Shown here in pieces: positions 48,909-56,572 of a stretch of 64,000 nucleotides of DNA; the stretch's first letter is position 1; each line of letters opens with the position of its first letter. A program made the translations under genes and the position numbers. A model generated the notes under the pieces. That model saw nothing but the letters and a program-made list of their open reading frames with translations, was not told the origin of the DNA and did no database searches. The stretch covers positions 1 to 64,000 of the forward strand of contig CALWWW010000007.1 of NCBI GenBank assembly GCA_944385365.1, read 5' to 3'. The DNA is from an uncultured Oscillospiraceae bacterium. Lineage in GTDB: Bacteria > Bacillota > Clostridia > Oscillospirales > Oscillospiraceae.

Positions 48909-50222
48909 ATGATTACTGTTATTCCCAAGGCATCCATCCGTAAAATCGGCCTGTATGTCAACACAGGCCGCAAGACCATGACCACGATCCAGCAGGAGAC
49001 CGGCTGCACCTACATTCTAAACGGTGGCCTGTTCGACATGTCCAAGTTTCAGGCCATCAACCATCTAACTGTGGACGGCAAGGTGTTGTCGGCCAACGGC
49101 AACCCCTACGGCTACGGCATCAAGGGGACCACGATGATTTTTAGCTACGGCAACAATGTCAAGGCTGACAATTTCCTGGGCGCGTATCCCGTCCTGGTAC
49201 GGGACGGCAAAGCCACCGGCGCGGCGGCTCCCGTGGGCCTGGAGGGATACCGGCCCCGGTCGGCGGTAGGCGTAACGGCAGACGGTGACATTGTCCTGCT
49301 TTGCGAGCAGGGCAACCGGGCCCTGGACGGCATCGCCCAGGAGCTGGTGGAGATGGGTTGTGATACGGCCATCAATCTGGACGGCGGTGGATCGGCCCAG
49401 TGTATTTTTGACGGCGAGGCCCTCAAGGCGTCCCGCATTGTCCATAACTATCTACTGATCTGGACAGGGGAGCAGGAGGACAAGCCCACCAATGAGGAAA
49501 AGGAGAAATGCGACATGCTGAACGTGCTTTTGATCGCTGGCCATGGTGCCGGTGATCCGGGTGCCGTCTCCGGCTCCTGGAAAGAAGCCGACGAGACCCG
49601 GTCCGTGGTGTCCAACCTGGTCACGCAACTGGATGGCATCTGCAACGTGGATGTCTACCCCACCGAGCGCAACGCTTATAAGGACCTCAAGACGGGGAAG
49701 CTGGTGGTTGAATGGAGCAACTACGACTATGTGTTGGAAGTCCACTTCAACGCCTTTGACGGTGCTGCCAGCGATGGTAAGACCAAGGGTGTCGAGTGCT
49801 ACGTCACCCAGGCTGAGCCTGGTACAGCTGTCGAGGAAGCCATCTGCAAAAGCATTGCCTCTTTGGGGCTGGCTAACCGGGGCGTGAAACGGTTCAACTG
49901 GGACGTCATCCGGGCGGCGCAGTTGGCCGGTGTCAGCTCTGCGCTGCTGGAGGTCTGTTTCCTGGACGATCCCGATGATATGGAGATCTACCAGGCCAAT
50001 AAGGCTGCCGTGGCCACGGCCATCGCCGCTGGTATCGTCTCCGGATTTGGTATCCAGGCCCAGCCCCCTGCGCCGGAGCCGACACAGCCCTGGTATCAGG
50101 AGGCAATGGATTGGGCCAAGGCTATGGGGCTGATGGACGGGAACCGTCCACTGGACAACGTGACCCGGGCGGAACTGGCCACAACATTGTATCGTATGTA
50201 CAAGTTGCTGGGAGGTGCATGA
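48909..50222 (+). CDS. Endolysin: phosphodiester glycosidase plus amidase plus SLH-like end
   Basis: 437 residues, three parts. Residues 1-188 are a NAGPA/phosphodiester glycosidase domain (TYILNGGLFDMSK, AVGVTADGDIVLL, AINLDGGGSAQ at 153-164). Residues 203-380 are an Amidase_3 N-acetylmuramoyl-L-alanine amidase with zinc ligands His212, Glu226 and His279 and catalytic Glu348. Residues 394-434 resemble one S-layer-homology motif (WYQEAMDWAKAMGLMDG, NVTRAELATTLYR) for wall attachment. An internal ATG (codon 203, 49515) follows AAGGAG at 9-nt spacing, so a free amidase may also be made. No signal peptide, so it needs the holin. Confidence 0.88.
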   Translation: MITVIPKASIRKIGLYVNTGRKTMTTIQQETGCTYILNGGLFDMSKFQAINHLTVDGKVLSANGNPYGYGIKGTTMIFSYGNNVKADNFLGAYPVLVRDGKATGAAAPVGLEGYRPRSAVGVTADGDIVLLCEQGNRALDGIAQELVEMGCDTAINLDGGGSAQCIFDGEALKASRIVHNYLLIWTGEQEDKPTNEEKEKCDMLNVLLIAGHGAGDPGAVSGSWKEADETRSVVSNLVTQLDGICNVDVYPTERNAYKDLKTGKLVVEWSNYDYVLEVHFNAFDGAASDGKTKGVECYVTQAEPGTAVEEAICKSIASLGLANRGVKRFNWDVIRAAQLAGVSSALLEVCFLDDPDDMEIYQANKAAVATAIAAGIVSGFGIQAQPPAPEPTQPWYQEAMDWAKAMGLMDGNRPLDNVTRAELATTLYRMYKLLGGA

Positions 50223-50224
50223 TT

Positions 50225-50704
50225 ATGGAAAACATTAAGGCTTTTAAGGCAGCTCTGACCGCTCTCTGCGCTGCGCTGACAACGCTCTGGGGGTGGTTTG
50301 GCTGGCTGGTAGTGGCCTGGATTGCCTGCATGGCCATCGACTATCTGACCGGCAGCGCTGCGGCACTCCGAGCAGGCAACTGGTCAAGCCATACGGCCAG
50401 AGATGGGCTGTGGCACAAGCTGGGGTCCATTGTGGCCGTCCTGGCCGCTGGTATCCTGGACTTGGTCCTTGGGCATTTGCTGGAGAATGTGCCCATATCA
50501 TTGCCCTTTGAGTATACTGTGTTTCTGTGCCCCCTGGTGACTATTTGGTACTTACTCACAGAGGCCGGGTCCATTGTTGAGAATGCCGGTGCCTTGGGCG
50601 CGCCAATTCCCAGTTGGCTCATGAAGGCCATTGAGGTGTTTAAGGATAAGGTGGACGCCGAGGCAGGTGGGACCGATACCGAGCCGGACGAATTGGATAA
50701 ATAA
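50225..50704 (+). CDS. Holin (phage_holin_4/toxin secretion type)
   Basis: 159 residues with about three to four membrane helices. LVVAWIACMAIDYLTGSAAALR followed by AGILDLVLGHLL and an acidic C-terminus is the pattern of the Bacteroides/Clostridium holin_4 (phi-29-unrelated, Cph1-type) family. It permeabilises the membrane so that the endolysin reaches the wall. Start ATG 50225 is 9 nt after GGGAGG; ATG 50219 is an alternative overlapping the endolysin stop. Confidence 0.85.
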   Translation: MENIKAFKAALTALCAALTTLWGWFGWLVVAWIACMAIDYLTGSAAALRAGNWSSHTARDGLWHKLGSIVAVLAAGILDLVLGHLLENVPISLPFEYTVFLCPLVTIWYLLTEAGSIVENAGALGAPIPSWLMKAIEVFKDKVDAEAGGTDTEPDELDK

Positions 50705-50708
50705 CGCA

Positions 50709-50743
50709 ACACCCCCGCCGGTTACCCGGTGGGGGTGTTTTTC
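50709..50743 (+). terminator. Terminator of the late operon
   Basis: ACACCCCC-GCCGG / CCGGT-GGGGGTGT stem just after the holin stop, then TTTTT. It overlaps the end of the opposing AP2/zinc gene, whose transcripts it may also end. Confidence 0.85.
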
Positions 50744-51465
50744 TGCGCCTCGATTGCCTTGGCTGCCTCCTCGATGGTATCAAAAGTGCCGATATGCTTA
50801 TTTTGGTATCGAGCAACCCAGCGCGTTCCATTGCGGCTGCGGGAGACGCCGGGAACTCCGGATTGTTTAGACAGTCGTTCGGCCACCGCTTCCAGAGTGG
50901 GGGCAGGGGAGCCACGTCGTTTGTGATCGGCCAAGGCTTGCTTATAGGATTTTAGAATTTTTGCGCATTCCGTCGAGCAAGTGACGGTGGGTTCTGCGCT
51001 ATAAAATACCTTTTGGCAAACCTTGCAGACCCTACGTTTTTGGGCAATCTCTTTTTTCCGGGCTGCTGCCTCCTCGCGGTGAGCCGCCATCCATGCACGG
51101 CTCTGCGTCCGGTCTATCTCCCGGACAGCATCGGGGGCGCACTGCGGGCAGTAGCGTTGGAGTCCTCCCGTGACCGTGTACTCCTTTCCGCAGATTTGGC
51201 AGATATCCGTGCTGCCAATTTGTCGAGCATTCCCGGCCTTGGCCCGGGCCTTGTACTCCCGGTTGGCTGCCTTGGCCCGTTCGGCCCGGCAGTCCGGACA
51301 GTACCAGGCCCGTGGGCCACCGGAAAAAATGGTCCCACAGGTCCGGCAGACGCGATCTCTCAACGTTGAGGCGGCTTTTAGCTCCTTGTGACAGTTTGGA
51401 CACAGAGCAGATTCTCCTGCGGCTTGCACAATCTGGCCGCAGCTCCAGCATTTGATCGTCCTCAT
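50722..51465 (-). CDS. Multi-zinc-ribbon protein with AP2-type DNA-binding domain
   Basis: 247 residues. Four Cys-knuckle pairs (CWSC/CPNC, CRTC/CPDC, CQIC/CPQC, CKVC/CSTEC) cover residues 6-170. The C-terminus (about 200-240, GVPGVSRSRNGTRWVARYQN, then IGTFDTIEEAAKA) is an AP2/ERF-like three-strand DNA-binding domain. AP2 domains in phages usually belong to HNH homing endonucleases; here the nuclease part is replaced by ribbons, so a DNA-binding regulator or degenerate homing enzyme is possible. Last gene of the leftward cluster. Confidence 0.75.
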   Translation of the reverse strand: MRTIKCWSCGQIVQAAGESALCPNCHKELKAASTLRDRVCRTCGTIFSGGPRAWYCPDCRAERAKAANREYKARAKAGNARQIGSTDICQICGKEYTVTGGLQRYCPQCAPDAVREIDRTQSRAWMAAHREEAAARKKEIAQKRRVCKVCQKVFYSAEPTVTCSTECAKILKSYKQALADHKRRGSPAPTLEAVAERLSKQSGVPGVSRSRNGTRWVARYQNKHIGTFDTIEEAAKAIEAQKNTPTG

Positions 51466-51887
51466 TTTGCCAACAGATGCTCCACATAAGCACTGAGGCC
51501 CATGCCAGCTTTGCTGCTGTCCCGCTTAAGACGCTCAACCAAGCTTACGGGCAACGACAAATTGATGGTGGTCTTGCTGTCGTCCTCGACGACAGCGCCA
51601 AAGGCTGCCTCGTAGGCCTCGGCAGCCAAGTGTTCCTCTGCCCACTGTCGGGCCTCCTCATAGGAGACGGGCAGAATCTTCTCGCCACCGGCCCAGCTAT
51701 TGCCGCCAACGCTGGTGGCGTACTTTGTCCGGGCACCACCGGAACCGTGGAGGAAAAACTCCCCGGTGCGCTTGCGGTACAGGACCTCTTCAATGTAGTC
51801 AAAGTCGGTCGGCAGACCGTTTTCATAGCGGCCCACCTCCTTAGCGGATGTGGTGTCATAGACTTTGCCGTTGATAATCTTTTTCAT
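51462..51887 (-). CDS. Protein with C-terminal ribbon-helix-helix
   Basis: 141 residues. The N-terminal half (YEEARQWAEEHLAAEAYEAAF near 77-97) is of the type seen in plasmid and ICE accessory proteins; the end (TINLSLPVSLVERLKRDSSK, then GLSAYVEHLL) is a ribbon-helix-helix. It could autoregulate this leftward cluster. One-base overlap with the previous gene and 4 bp with the next. Confidence 0.68.
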   Translation of the reverse strand: MKKIINGKVYDTTSAKEVGRYENGLPTDFDYIEEVLYRKRTGEFFLHGSGGARTKYATSVGGNSWAGGEKILPVSYEEARQWAEEHLAAEAYEAAFGAVVEDDSKTTINLSLPVSLVERLKRDSSKAGMGLSAYVEHLLAK

Positions 51888-52144
51888 CAAACTTCTACCT
51901 CCCACGCGCCGCCATCGCGCTGCTCGACAATGGCGACGATGGAGCGATAGCACTCGGCAGGATCATCTTCGCCGCCCTCCCAGGCGTCAGCGATAGGGTC
52001 GCCGCCGCGCTTGAGTTCCTCCAGCGTGGACATGACCAGGTCGCGGTGGTTGCTGCACAGGTAGTAGACGCAGGTCTCGCCGTCCAGGACTGCCAGAACC
52101 AGGAATCCTCCGTTGGTATCAAAGCGCTCGTAATTGTACTTCAT
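51887..52144 (-). CDS. Small acidic protein, unknown
   Basis: 85 residues, acidic (WEGGEDDPAECYRS), mixed alpha/beta. Good ribosome site (TAGGAGGTAACACC). Unrecognised. Confidence 0.6.
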   Translation of the reverse strand: MKYNYERFDTNGGFLVLAVLDGETCVYYLCSNHRDLVMSTLEELKRGGDPIADAWEGGEDDPAECYRSIVAIVEQRDGGAWEVEV

Positions 52145-52160
52145 GGTGTTACCTCCTAAA

Positions 52161-52508
52161 TTAAGCGTACTTGGCGCACAGGGCGTTCAGGGTTTCGCGG
52201 CTGCCAGTCCAAGCCTTGTTGTTCTTGTCCCAGTCAAGGCCGAACTCACGCATCATCTGGCGGACGGGGAAAGTGTTGCCGGTGACAGTCAGCTTGTCCA
52301 TGTCGATGTTGACCAGTACGGGGTGCATCAGAGTGCCGCCGACCTGCACGTTGCGGACGATACCGGTGAACTCGCGGGCGGCCTCCTTGGCCTCGGCCCA
52401 CGCCTGGCGGAGCGCCCAGGAAAAACTCTTGGGGGTGGTCCACTTCTTGGCCATGCGGAAGAACTCCCAGGCCTTTTTCATGATCTCGGAAAGATTGAAC
52501 TTTTTCAT
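52161..52508 (-). CDS. Accessory protein, first gene of the leftward cluster
   Basis: 115 residues: a helical half (MKKAWEFFRMAKKWTTPKSFSWALRQAW) and a beta-rich half. It is first behind the strong promoter at 52548-52576. It resembles small proteins of conjugative elements and defence-associated operons, but I cannot name it. Confidence 0.6.
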   Translation of the reverse strand: MKKFNLSEIMKKAWEFFRMAKKWTTPKSFSWALRQAWAEAKEAAREFTGIVRNVQVGGTLMHPVLVNIDMDKLTVTGNTFPVRQMMREFGLDWDKNNKAWTGSRETLNALCAKYA

Positions 52509-52532
52509 TTTGGTGACCTCCTGTGTGGTGTT

Positions 52533-52576
52533 CTTTGTTGTGCCTATATAATATCATAGAGTTACAACAAAGTCAA
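52533..52576 (-). promoter_or_regulatory. Promoter of the leftward cluster with flanking inverted repeat
   Basis: Minus-strand TTGACT (plus 52571-52576), 17-bp spacer, TATTAT (plus 52548-52553). A perfect 9-bp inverted repeat CTTTGTTGT (52533-52541) / ACAACAAAG (52564-52572) brackets the -10 and overlaps the -35, a likely operator. Confidence 0.75.
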
Positions 52577-52617
52577 TATAAATATGCGGTTTACGCAAAA
52601 TATTTTTCTAGGGGCAA

Positions 52618-52654
52618 AACAGCCCAACCGGTCAATCGGTGGGGCTGTTGTTTT
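52618..52654. terminator. Bidirectional terminator-like hairpin
   Basis: AACAGCCC/GGGCTGTT (52618-52625, 52642-52649) with inner ACCG/CGGT, flanked by AAAAC and GTTTT. Insulates the cluster promoter from the att side. Confidence 0.65.
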
Positions 52655-52792
52655 AAATTTTCACTTATTTTTTCCCTTACAACAATTATCATAGATTTAC
52701 CTTAATTTCAGGATAATGATAAAATAAAAGAAAAATACAGAATTTCGTATTTGTATTTATAATAATTTACAGTAATTTTATAAAATATAGTA
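52655..52792. other. AT-rich arm beside attR
   Basis: About 140 bp, very A/T-rich, no gene. It holds several ATAATTT/AAATTAT-like runs and may carry integrase or excisionase arm sites. Confidence 0.4.
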
Positions 52793-52823
52793 GTTCGAAT
52801 CCTTCACCCGCTGCCAAATCCCC
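52793..52823 (+). repeat. attR core
   Basis: Exact copy of 21598-21628. It is preceded by phage AT-rich sequence and followed by the host terminator. Confidence 0.92.
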
Positions 52824-52852
52824 GACTGCAACAGCGGTCGGGGATTTTTTTA
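52816..52852 (+). terminator. Original tRNA-Gln terminator, displaced by the prophage
   Basis: AATCCCCGAC / GTCGGGGATT (52817-52826, 52837-52846), perfect stem, then TTTTT. The phage-supplied copy at 21621 has mismatches relative to this one. Confidence 0.8.
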
Positions 52853-52913
52853 ATTTTTCTTTGCCCGTACGGTCTGCAAAACCATGGTCCGAACGGGTCC
52901 CATGGCGGCGGCC

Positions 52914-52942
52914 TTGACAGAGCGCGGTTCCTGTTGTAACGT
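52914..52942 (+). promoter_or_regulatory. Promoter of pepT
   Basis: Consensus TTGACA (52914-52919), 17-bp spacer, weak TAACGT (52937-52942). Confidence 0.5.
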
Positions 52943-52995
52943 AGTTCTATCGGGCCCCAGGGTCCGGATTTTACAGGAAAGGAATCCTTTGGAAT

Positions 52996-54213
52996 ATGAG
53001 AGCATACGAACGACTGATCCGCTACGCCAAAATTTACACCACCTCTGACCCCAAGAGCGAGACGTTCCCCTCCACGGCCCGCCAGCTGGACCTGGCCAAG
53101 CTGCTGGTGGAGGAGCTGCACCAGTTGGGCGTCGCCGACGCCCGTGTGGATGAAAACGGCTACGTCTATGGTTCCATCCCCGCCACGCCCGGCTGTGAGA
53201 ACAAGCCCGCCCTGGGTCTGATTGCCCATATGGATACGGCCCCCGATGCCCCCGGCGAGAACGTCAACCCCATTCTCCATGAGAACTACGACGGCAGCGA
53301 CGTGGTCCTGGGCGGCGACACGGTGCTGACGGTGAAAAAATTCCCGTTCCTGGCCGATCTGAAAGGGGAGACCCTGATCACCGCCGACGGCACCACTCTG
53401 CTGGGCGCCGATGACAAGGCCGGCGTGGCCGAGATCATGACGGCGGTGGAGCGGATTCTGTCCGGCAATATGGCCCATGGCAAGGTGTGCATCGGCTTCA
53501 CCCCCGACGAAGAGGTGGGCCAGGGCGCGGACCGCTTCGATATTCCCGCCTTTGGCGCGGACTATGCCTATACTGTGGACGGCGGCGACGTGGGCGGCAT
53601 CGAATATGAGAACTTCAACGCCTCTTCCGCCGATGTGGAGATTCACGGCTTCTCGGTCCACCCCGGCGACAGCAAGGACAAGATGATCAACGCCCTCAAT
53701 GTGGCCATGGAGTTCCACGCCGCATTGCCGGCCATGGAGCGTCCGGAGCACACGGAGGGCCGGGAGGGCTTCTACCATCTGTGCCACATGAACGGCAATA
53801 TCAGCGAAGCCAAGCTGGAATACATCCTGCGGGACCACGACGCCGACAAGCAGCAGAACAAAAAGGACTATCTGCTGCTGGTGGCCAAGCGGCTCAATGA
53901 CAAGTACGGCGAGGGCACCGTCACTGTGACGCTGGAGGACCAGTACCGGAACATGCTGGAGCAGATTCTGCCCCATTTCCATCTGGTGGAGACGGCCCAG
54001 GAGGCCATCCGCAGAACGGGCCTGGAGCCGGTGGCGGTTCCGGTCCGCGGCGGCACCGACGGCGCACGGCTCAGCTGGATGGGCCTGCCCTGTCCCAATC
54101 TGGGTACCGGCGGCTTCAATTACCACGGCACCGCCGAGTGCATTACTGTGGAGCGGATGGATAAGGCGACGGAGATTTTGCTCCATATCGTGGAGCTGTT
54201 CGCCGCAAAATAA
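52996..54213 (+). CDS. pepT: Peptidase T (tripeptide aminopeptidase)
   Basis: 405 residues, M20 metallopeptidase that removes the N-terminal residue from tripeptides in the cytosol. Metal and catalytic residues: His and Asp in LIAHMDTAPD (near 78), LLGADDKAG near 140, EEVGQGA near 173, DGGDVGGIEYE near 196 and the late His in GGFNYHG near 378. Full length. GAAAGGAATCCTTTGGAAT precedes the ATG. It uses the peptides delivered by transporters such as the neighbouring Opp system. Confidence 0.94.
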   Translation: MRAYERLIRYAKIYTTSDPKSETFPSTARQLDLAKLLVEELHQLGVADARVDENGYVYGSIPATPGCENKPALGLIAHMDTAPDAPGENVNPILHENYDGSDVVLGGDTVLTVKKFPFLADLKGETLITADGTTLLGADDKAGVAEIMTAVERILSGNMAHGKVCIGFTPDEEVGQGADRFDIPAFGADYAYTVDGGDVGGIEYENFNASSADVEIHGFSVHPGDSKDKMINALNVAMEFHAALPAMERPEHTEGREGFYHLCHMNGNISEAKLEYILRDHDADKQQNKKDYLLLVAKRLNDKYGEGTVTVTLEDQYRNMLEQILPHFHLVETAQEAIRRTGLEPVAVPVRGGTDGARLSWMGLPCPNLGTGGFNYHGTAECITVERMDKATEILLHIVELFAAK

Positions 54214-54445
54214 AAGTTTTACTCGATTTTTTTCAAAAAATCGCGGGGTCCAGGGGCAGCGCCCCGGTCGCGCCGCGCACGGCGCGAAATACCCGCTGGC
54301 CGCAGCCAGCGAAACACCCGCCTGCCGCAGCGGGCGAAATCCCCAATCGTCCCAAAGCGCCATCCGCAGATGGCGCAATCCCCGCGGCAAAGCCGCAAGG
54401 CCGCCGTCCCCACCCCATAAAGGGTGGCGGACGGCGGCCTTTTTG
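54211..54445 (+). repeat. Modular intergenic repeat, copy G (short form)
   Basis: The conserved AAAAGTTTTACTCGAT begins inside the pepT stop codon (TAAAAGTTTT). Mini-hairpins CGCGCCGCGCACGGCGCG, CTGGCCGCAGCCAG, CGCCTGCCGCAGCGGGCG, CGCCATCCGCAGATGGCG and GCGGCAAAGCCGC follow, then the GGCCGCCGTCC stem. Confidence 0.87.
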
Positions 54446-54456
54446 ATTGCAGAACG

Positions 54457-54492
54457 AAAAAAGCCCGGAGCCGATTGGCTCCGGGCTTTTTT
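54457..54492. terminator. Bidirectional terminator
   Basis: AAAAAAGCCCGGAGCC GATT GGCTCCGGGCTTTTTT, a perfect 16-bp inverted repeat between convergent pepT and the opp operon. Confidence 0.92.
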
Positions 54493-54553
54493 GCATTGCA
54501 AAAAACTGATGTACCATTTTCTCGCCCCTGCGGGGCAACCGAAAATGATGTAC

Positions 54554-54615
54554 AAAACTTCATGCGCGTTCCAGGTTTACTTTAATTGTGGTGCGCTGAA
54601 AGCGCATGAAGTTTT
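54554..54615. repeat. 14-bp inverted repeat after the opp operon
   Basis: AAAACTTCATGCGC (54554-54567) and GCGCATGAAGTTTT (54602-54615), 34 bp apart, just beyond the lipoprotein stop. On the minus strand it ends in TTTT, so it may be a weak terminator or protect the mRNA 3' end. Confidence 0.6.
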
Positions 54616-54631
54616 AAGGGGTTACTTCCAA

Positions 54632-56500
54632 TTAGCCCTCGATGGTGCAGTACATGAAGTACTTGTAGCCCAGGGGGTTGGAGTAGAAGCCCTTGACACT
54701 GCTGTCCAGCATGTAAATGTCGGTGTAGAAGTACAGGGGCACGATGCAGCCGGTCTCCATCAGCATGTCTTCGGCCAGGTGCATCATCTCGTAGCGGACC
54801 TCGTTGTCCGTGCAGGACTTGATGTTGGAGATCAGCACGTCGTAGGTCTCAGCCCAGGTGGCGTTCTCGGCCTTGTAGTCGATGCCGTAGGGGGTCAGGT
54901 CCAGGCTGTAGCCGGCCACAGAGGCATGGTCGCCCTTGCCGTACTGGACGTCGTTGTTGCCGGAACCGGAGGTCCACATATCCAGGAAGGAGATGGGATC
55001 GTTGTAGTCAGCCAGCCAGCCGTTACGGGCGATGGAGTAACCGCCGTCCTTACGGGTGTTCAGGAAGGTGTTCCACTCCTGGTTCTCCAGGTTCAGGGTG
55101 ATGCCCACGCCGGACAGAGCGCTGGCCAGATACTCACCGATGGCCTTGTGGCTGTCGCCGGTGTTGTACAGGTAGGTCAGAGCGGGGAAGTTGGTGAACT
55201 GCTGGGTGGACTCGTCGAAGTCATAGTACTTCTTCAGCGTCTCGATGGCGCTGGCGAAGTTGGACTCGTAAGCCTCGGGGGACACGTCGTAGTAGCCGGG
55301 ATAGTCGTTGCCGCCGGCGGTCTCATAGAACTCGGTGCCGTCGGGGTTGGTAACGCCCATGGCAACGAAGGAGGAAGCAGGCTTCTGGCCGCCCTGTGCC
55401 ACGCTCTCCACAATGTAGTTGCGGTCGAACAGCAGGGAAATGGCGTTGCGGATCTCAGCCTTGGCATTCTCAGCCTCAGCGCCGGTCAGACCGGAACCCT
55501 CGGGCAGAATGTCCTCGTTGATGTTCCAGCAGACATAGTAGGTGCCCAGCTGGCCGGTGACGAAGTACTCGTCGGGATAGGTGGCCTGCAGGTTGGCGAT
55601 TTCGTTGGTGGGCACATCGTCGATGAGCTGCCAGCTGCCGTTCTCGAAGTTGGTCAGCATGTTGTTGTTGTCATCGGACAGGTAGAAGTCGATCTGGGGC
55701 ATGGTGATCAGATCGGCGTCCACATAGTGCTCGTTCTTGGTCAGGGTGATGACGCTGTTGTGCTCCCAGCCGGTCAGCGTGTAGGGACCGTTGGAAACAT
55801 AGGTGGAGGGGTCGGTAGCCCAGGCTTCGTTGGCGACCACGTCCTCACGGACCGGGTAGTAGGTGGGGAAAGCCAGCAGCTCATTCCAGTAGGAAACAGC
55901 ATTGGCCAGGGTGACGACGATGGTCTTCTCGTCGGGAGCCTGGACGTTCAGCTTGGCGTCGGGGTTGACGAAGTTGCCGTCGGCGTCGGTCTCCCAGATT
56001 TCGTCGTAGCCGTCCACGACCTCGAACATGTAGCCGTAGTCGGCGGCCAGGTCCACAGAAGCGGCGCGGTTCCAGGCAAAGACAAAGTCATCGGCGGTGA
56101 CGGGTTCGCCGTCGGACCAGGTCAGGCCGTCGCGCAGGGTGTAGGTGTAGGTGACGGTGCCGTCTTCGTTGGGAACGCCTTCCACCAGCTCTTCGGCGGC
56201 GTCGGCAACGATCTGCAGGGTGCCGTCCTCGGCCTGCTCCCAGGTGGCCAGACCGGAGAACAGGTGCACCACCATGGTAGCGCCGTCAACGGTGGAGTTC
56301 AGAGCGGGATCGATGGTGTCGGGCTCAGAGGCCAGGCAGACGGACAGGACACTGCCGTCGGCGGTGGTGGCGGTGCTGCCGTTGTTCTCCGTGGTGGCGG
56401 AGCCGTTGTCGGCAGTATCGCCGGTGGTGTCCTTGCTGCCGCAGGCAAACATGGACACGGACATGGTCAGCGCAAGGACCAATGCCACAAACTTTTTCAT
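54632..56500 (-). CDS. oppA: Oligopeptide ABC transporter, substrate-binding lipoprotein
   Basis: 622 residues. A lipoprotein signal (KKFVALVLALTMSVSMFACGS, lipid-bearing Cys at 21) is followed by a Thr/Asn/Gly linker and an SBP_bac_5 domain (DTIDPALNSTVDGATMVVHL, GLTWSDGEPVTADDFVFAWNR). It captures oligopeptides outside the membrane and hands them to OppBC. The start ATG at 56500 follows GGAAGTACC; an upstream frame extension lacks a ribosome site. Last gene of the operon. Confidence 0.92.
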   Translation of the reverse strand: MKKFVALVLALTMSVSMFACGSKDTTGDTADNGSATTENNGSTATTADGSVLSVCLASEPDTIDPALNSTVDGATMVVHLFSGLATWEQAEDGTLQIVADAAEELVEGVPNEDGTVTYTYTLRDGLTWSDGEPVTADDFVFAWNRAASVDLAADYGYMFEVVDGYDEIWETDADGNFVNPDAKLNVQAPDEKTIVVTLANAVSYWNELLAFPTYYPVREDVVANEAWATDPSTYVSNGPYTLTGWEHNSVITLTKNEHYVDADLITMPQIDFYLSDDNNNMLTNFENGSWQLIDDVPTNEIANLQATYPDEYFVTGQLGTYYVCWNINEDILPEGSGLTGAEAENAKAEIRNAISLLFDRNYIVESVAQGGQKPASSFVAMGVTNPDGTEFYETAGGNDYPGYYDVSPEAYESNFASAIETLKKYYDFDESTQQFTNFPALTYLYNTGDSHKAIGEYLASALSGVGITLNLENQEWNTFLNTRKDGGYSIARNGWLADYNDPISFLDMWTSGSGNNDVQYGKGDHASVAGYSLDLTPYGIDYKAENATWAETYDVLISNIKSCTDNEVRYEMMHLAEDMLMETGCIVPLYFYTDIYMLDSSVKGFYSNPLGYKYFMYCTIEG

Positions 56501-56572
56501 TTTTGGTACTTCCTTTCCAAAAAGATATCCAATATGCACAGAGTGCACATATTGACGGGAGGGGGATTACGC

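Larger units (their letters stand above)
21598..52823. mobile_element. HK97-type siphophage prophage in tRNA-Gln
   Basis: It is bounded by 31-bp direct repeats at the tRNA 3' end. It contains integrase, repressor, early, packaging, head, tail, lysis and accessory modules in canonical order. No frameshifts or stops are visible in structural genes apart from two programmed-frameshift sites, so it looks intact. No DNA polymerase, helicase or primase is recognisable; the HUH initiator at 32.5 kb is the only replication candidate. The genome unit between att cores is about 31.2 kb, small for a tailed phage. Confidence 0.93.
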
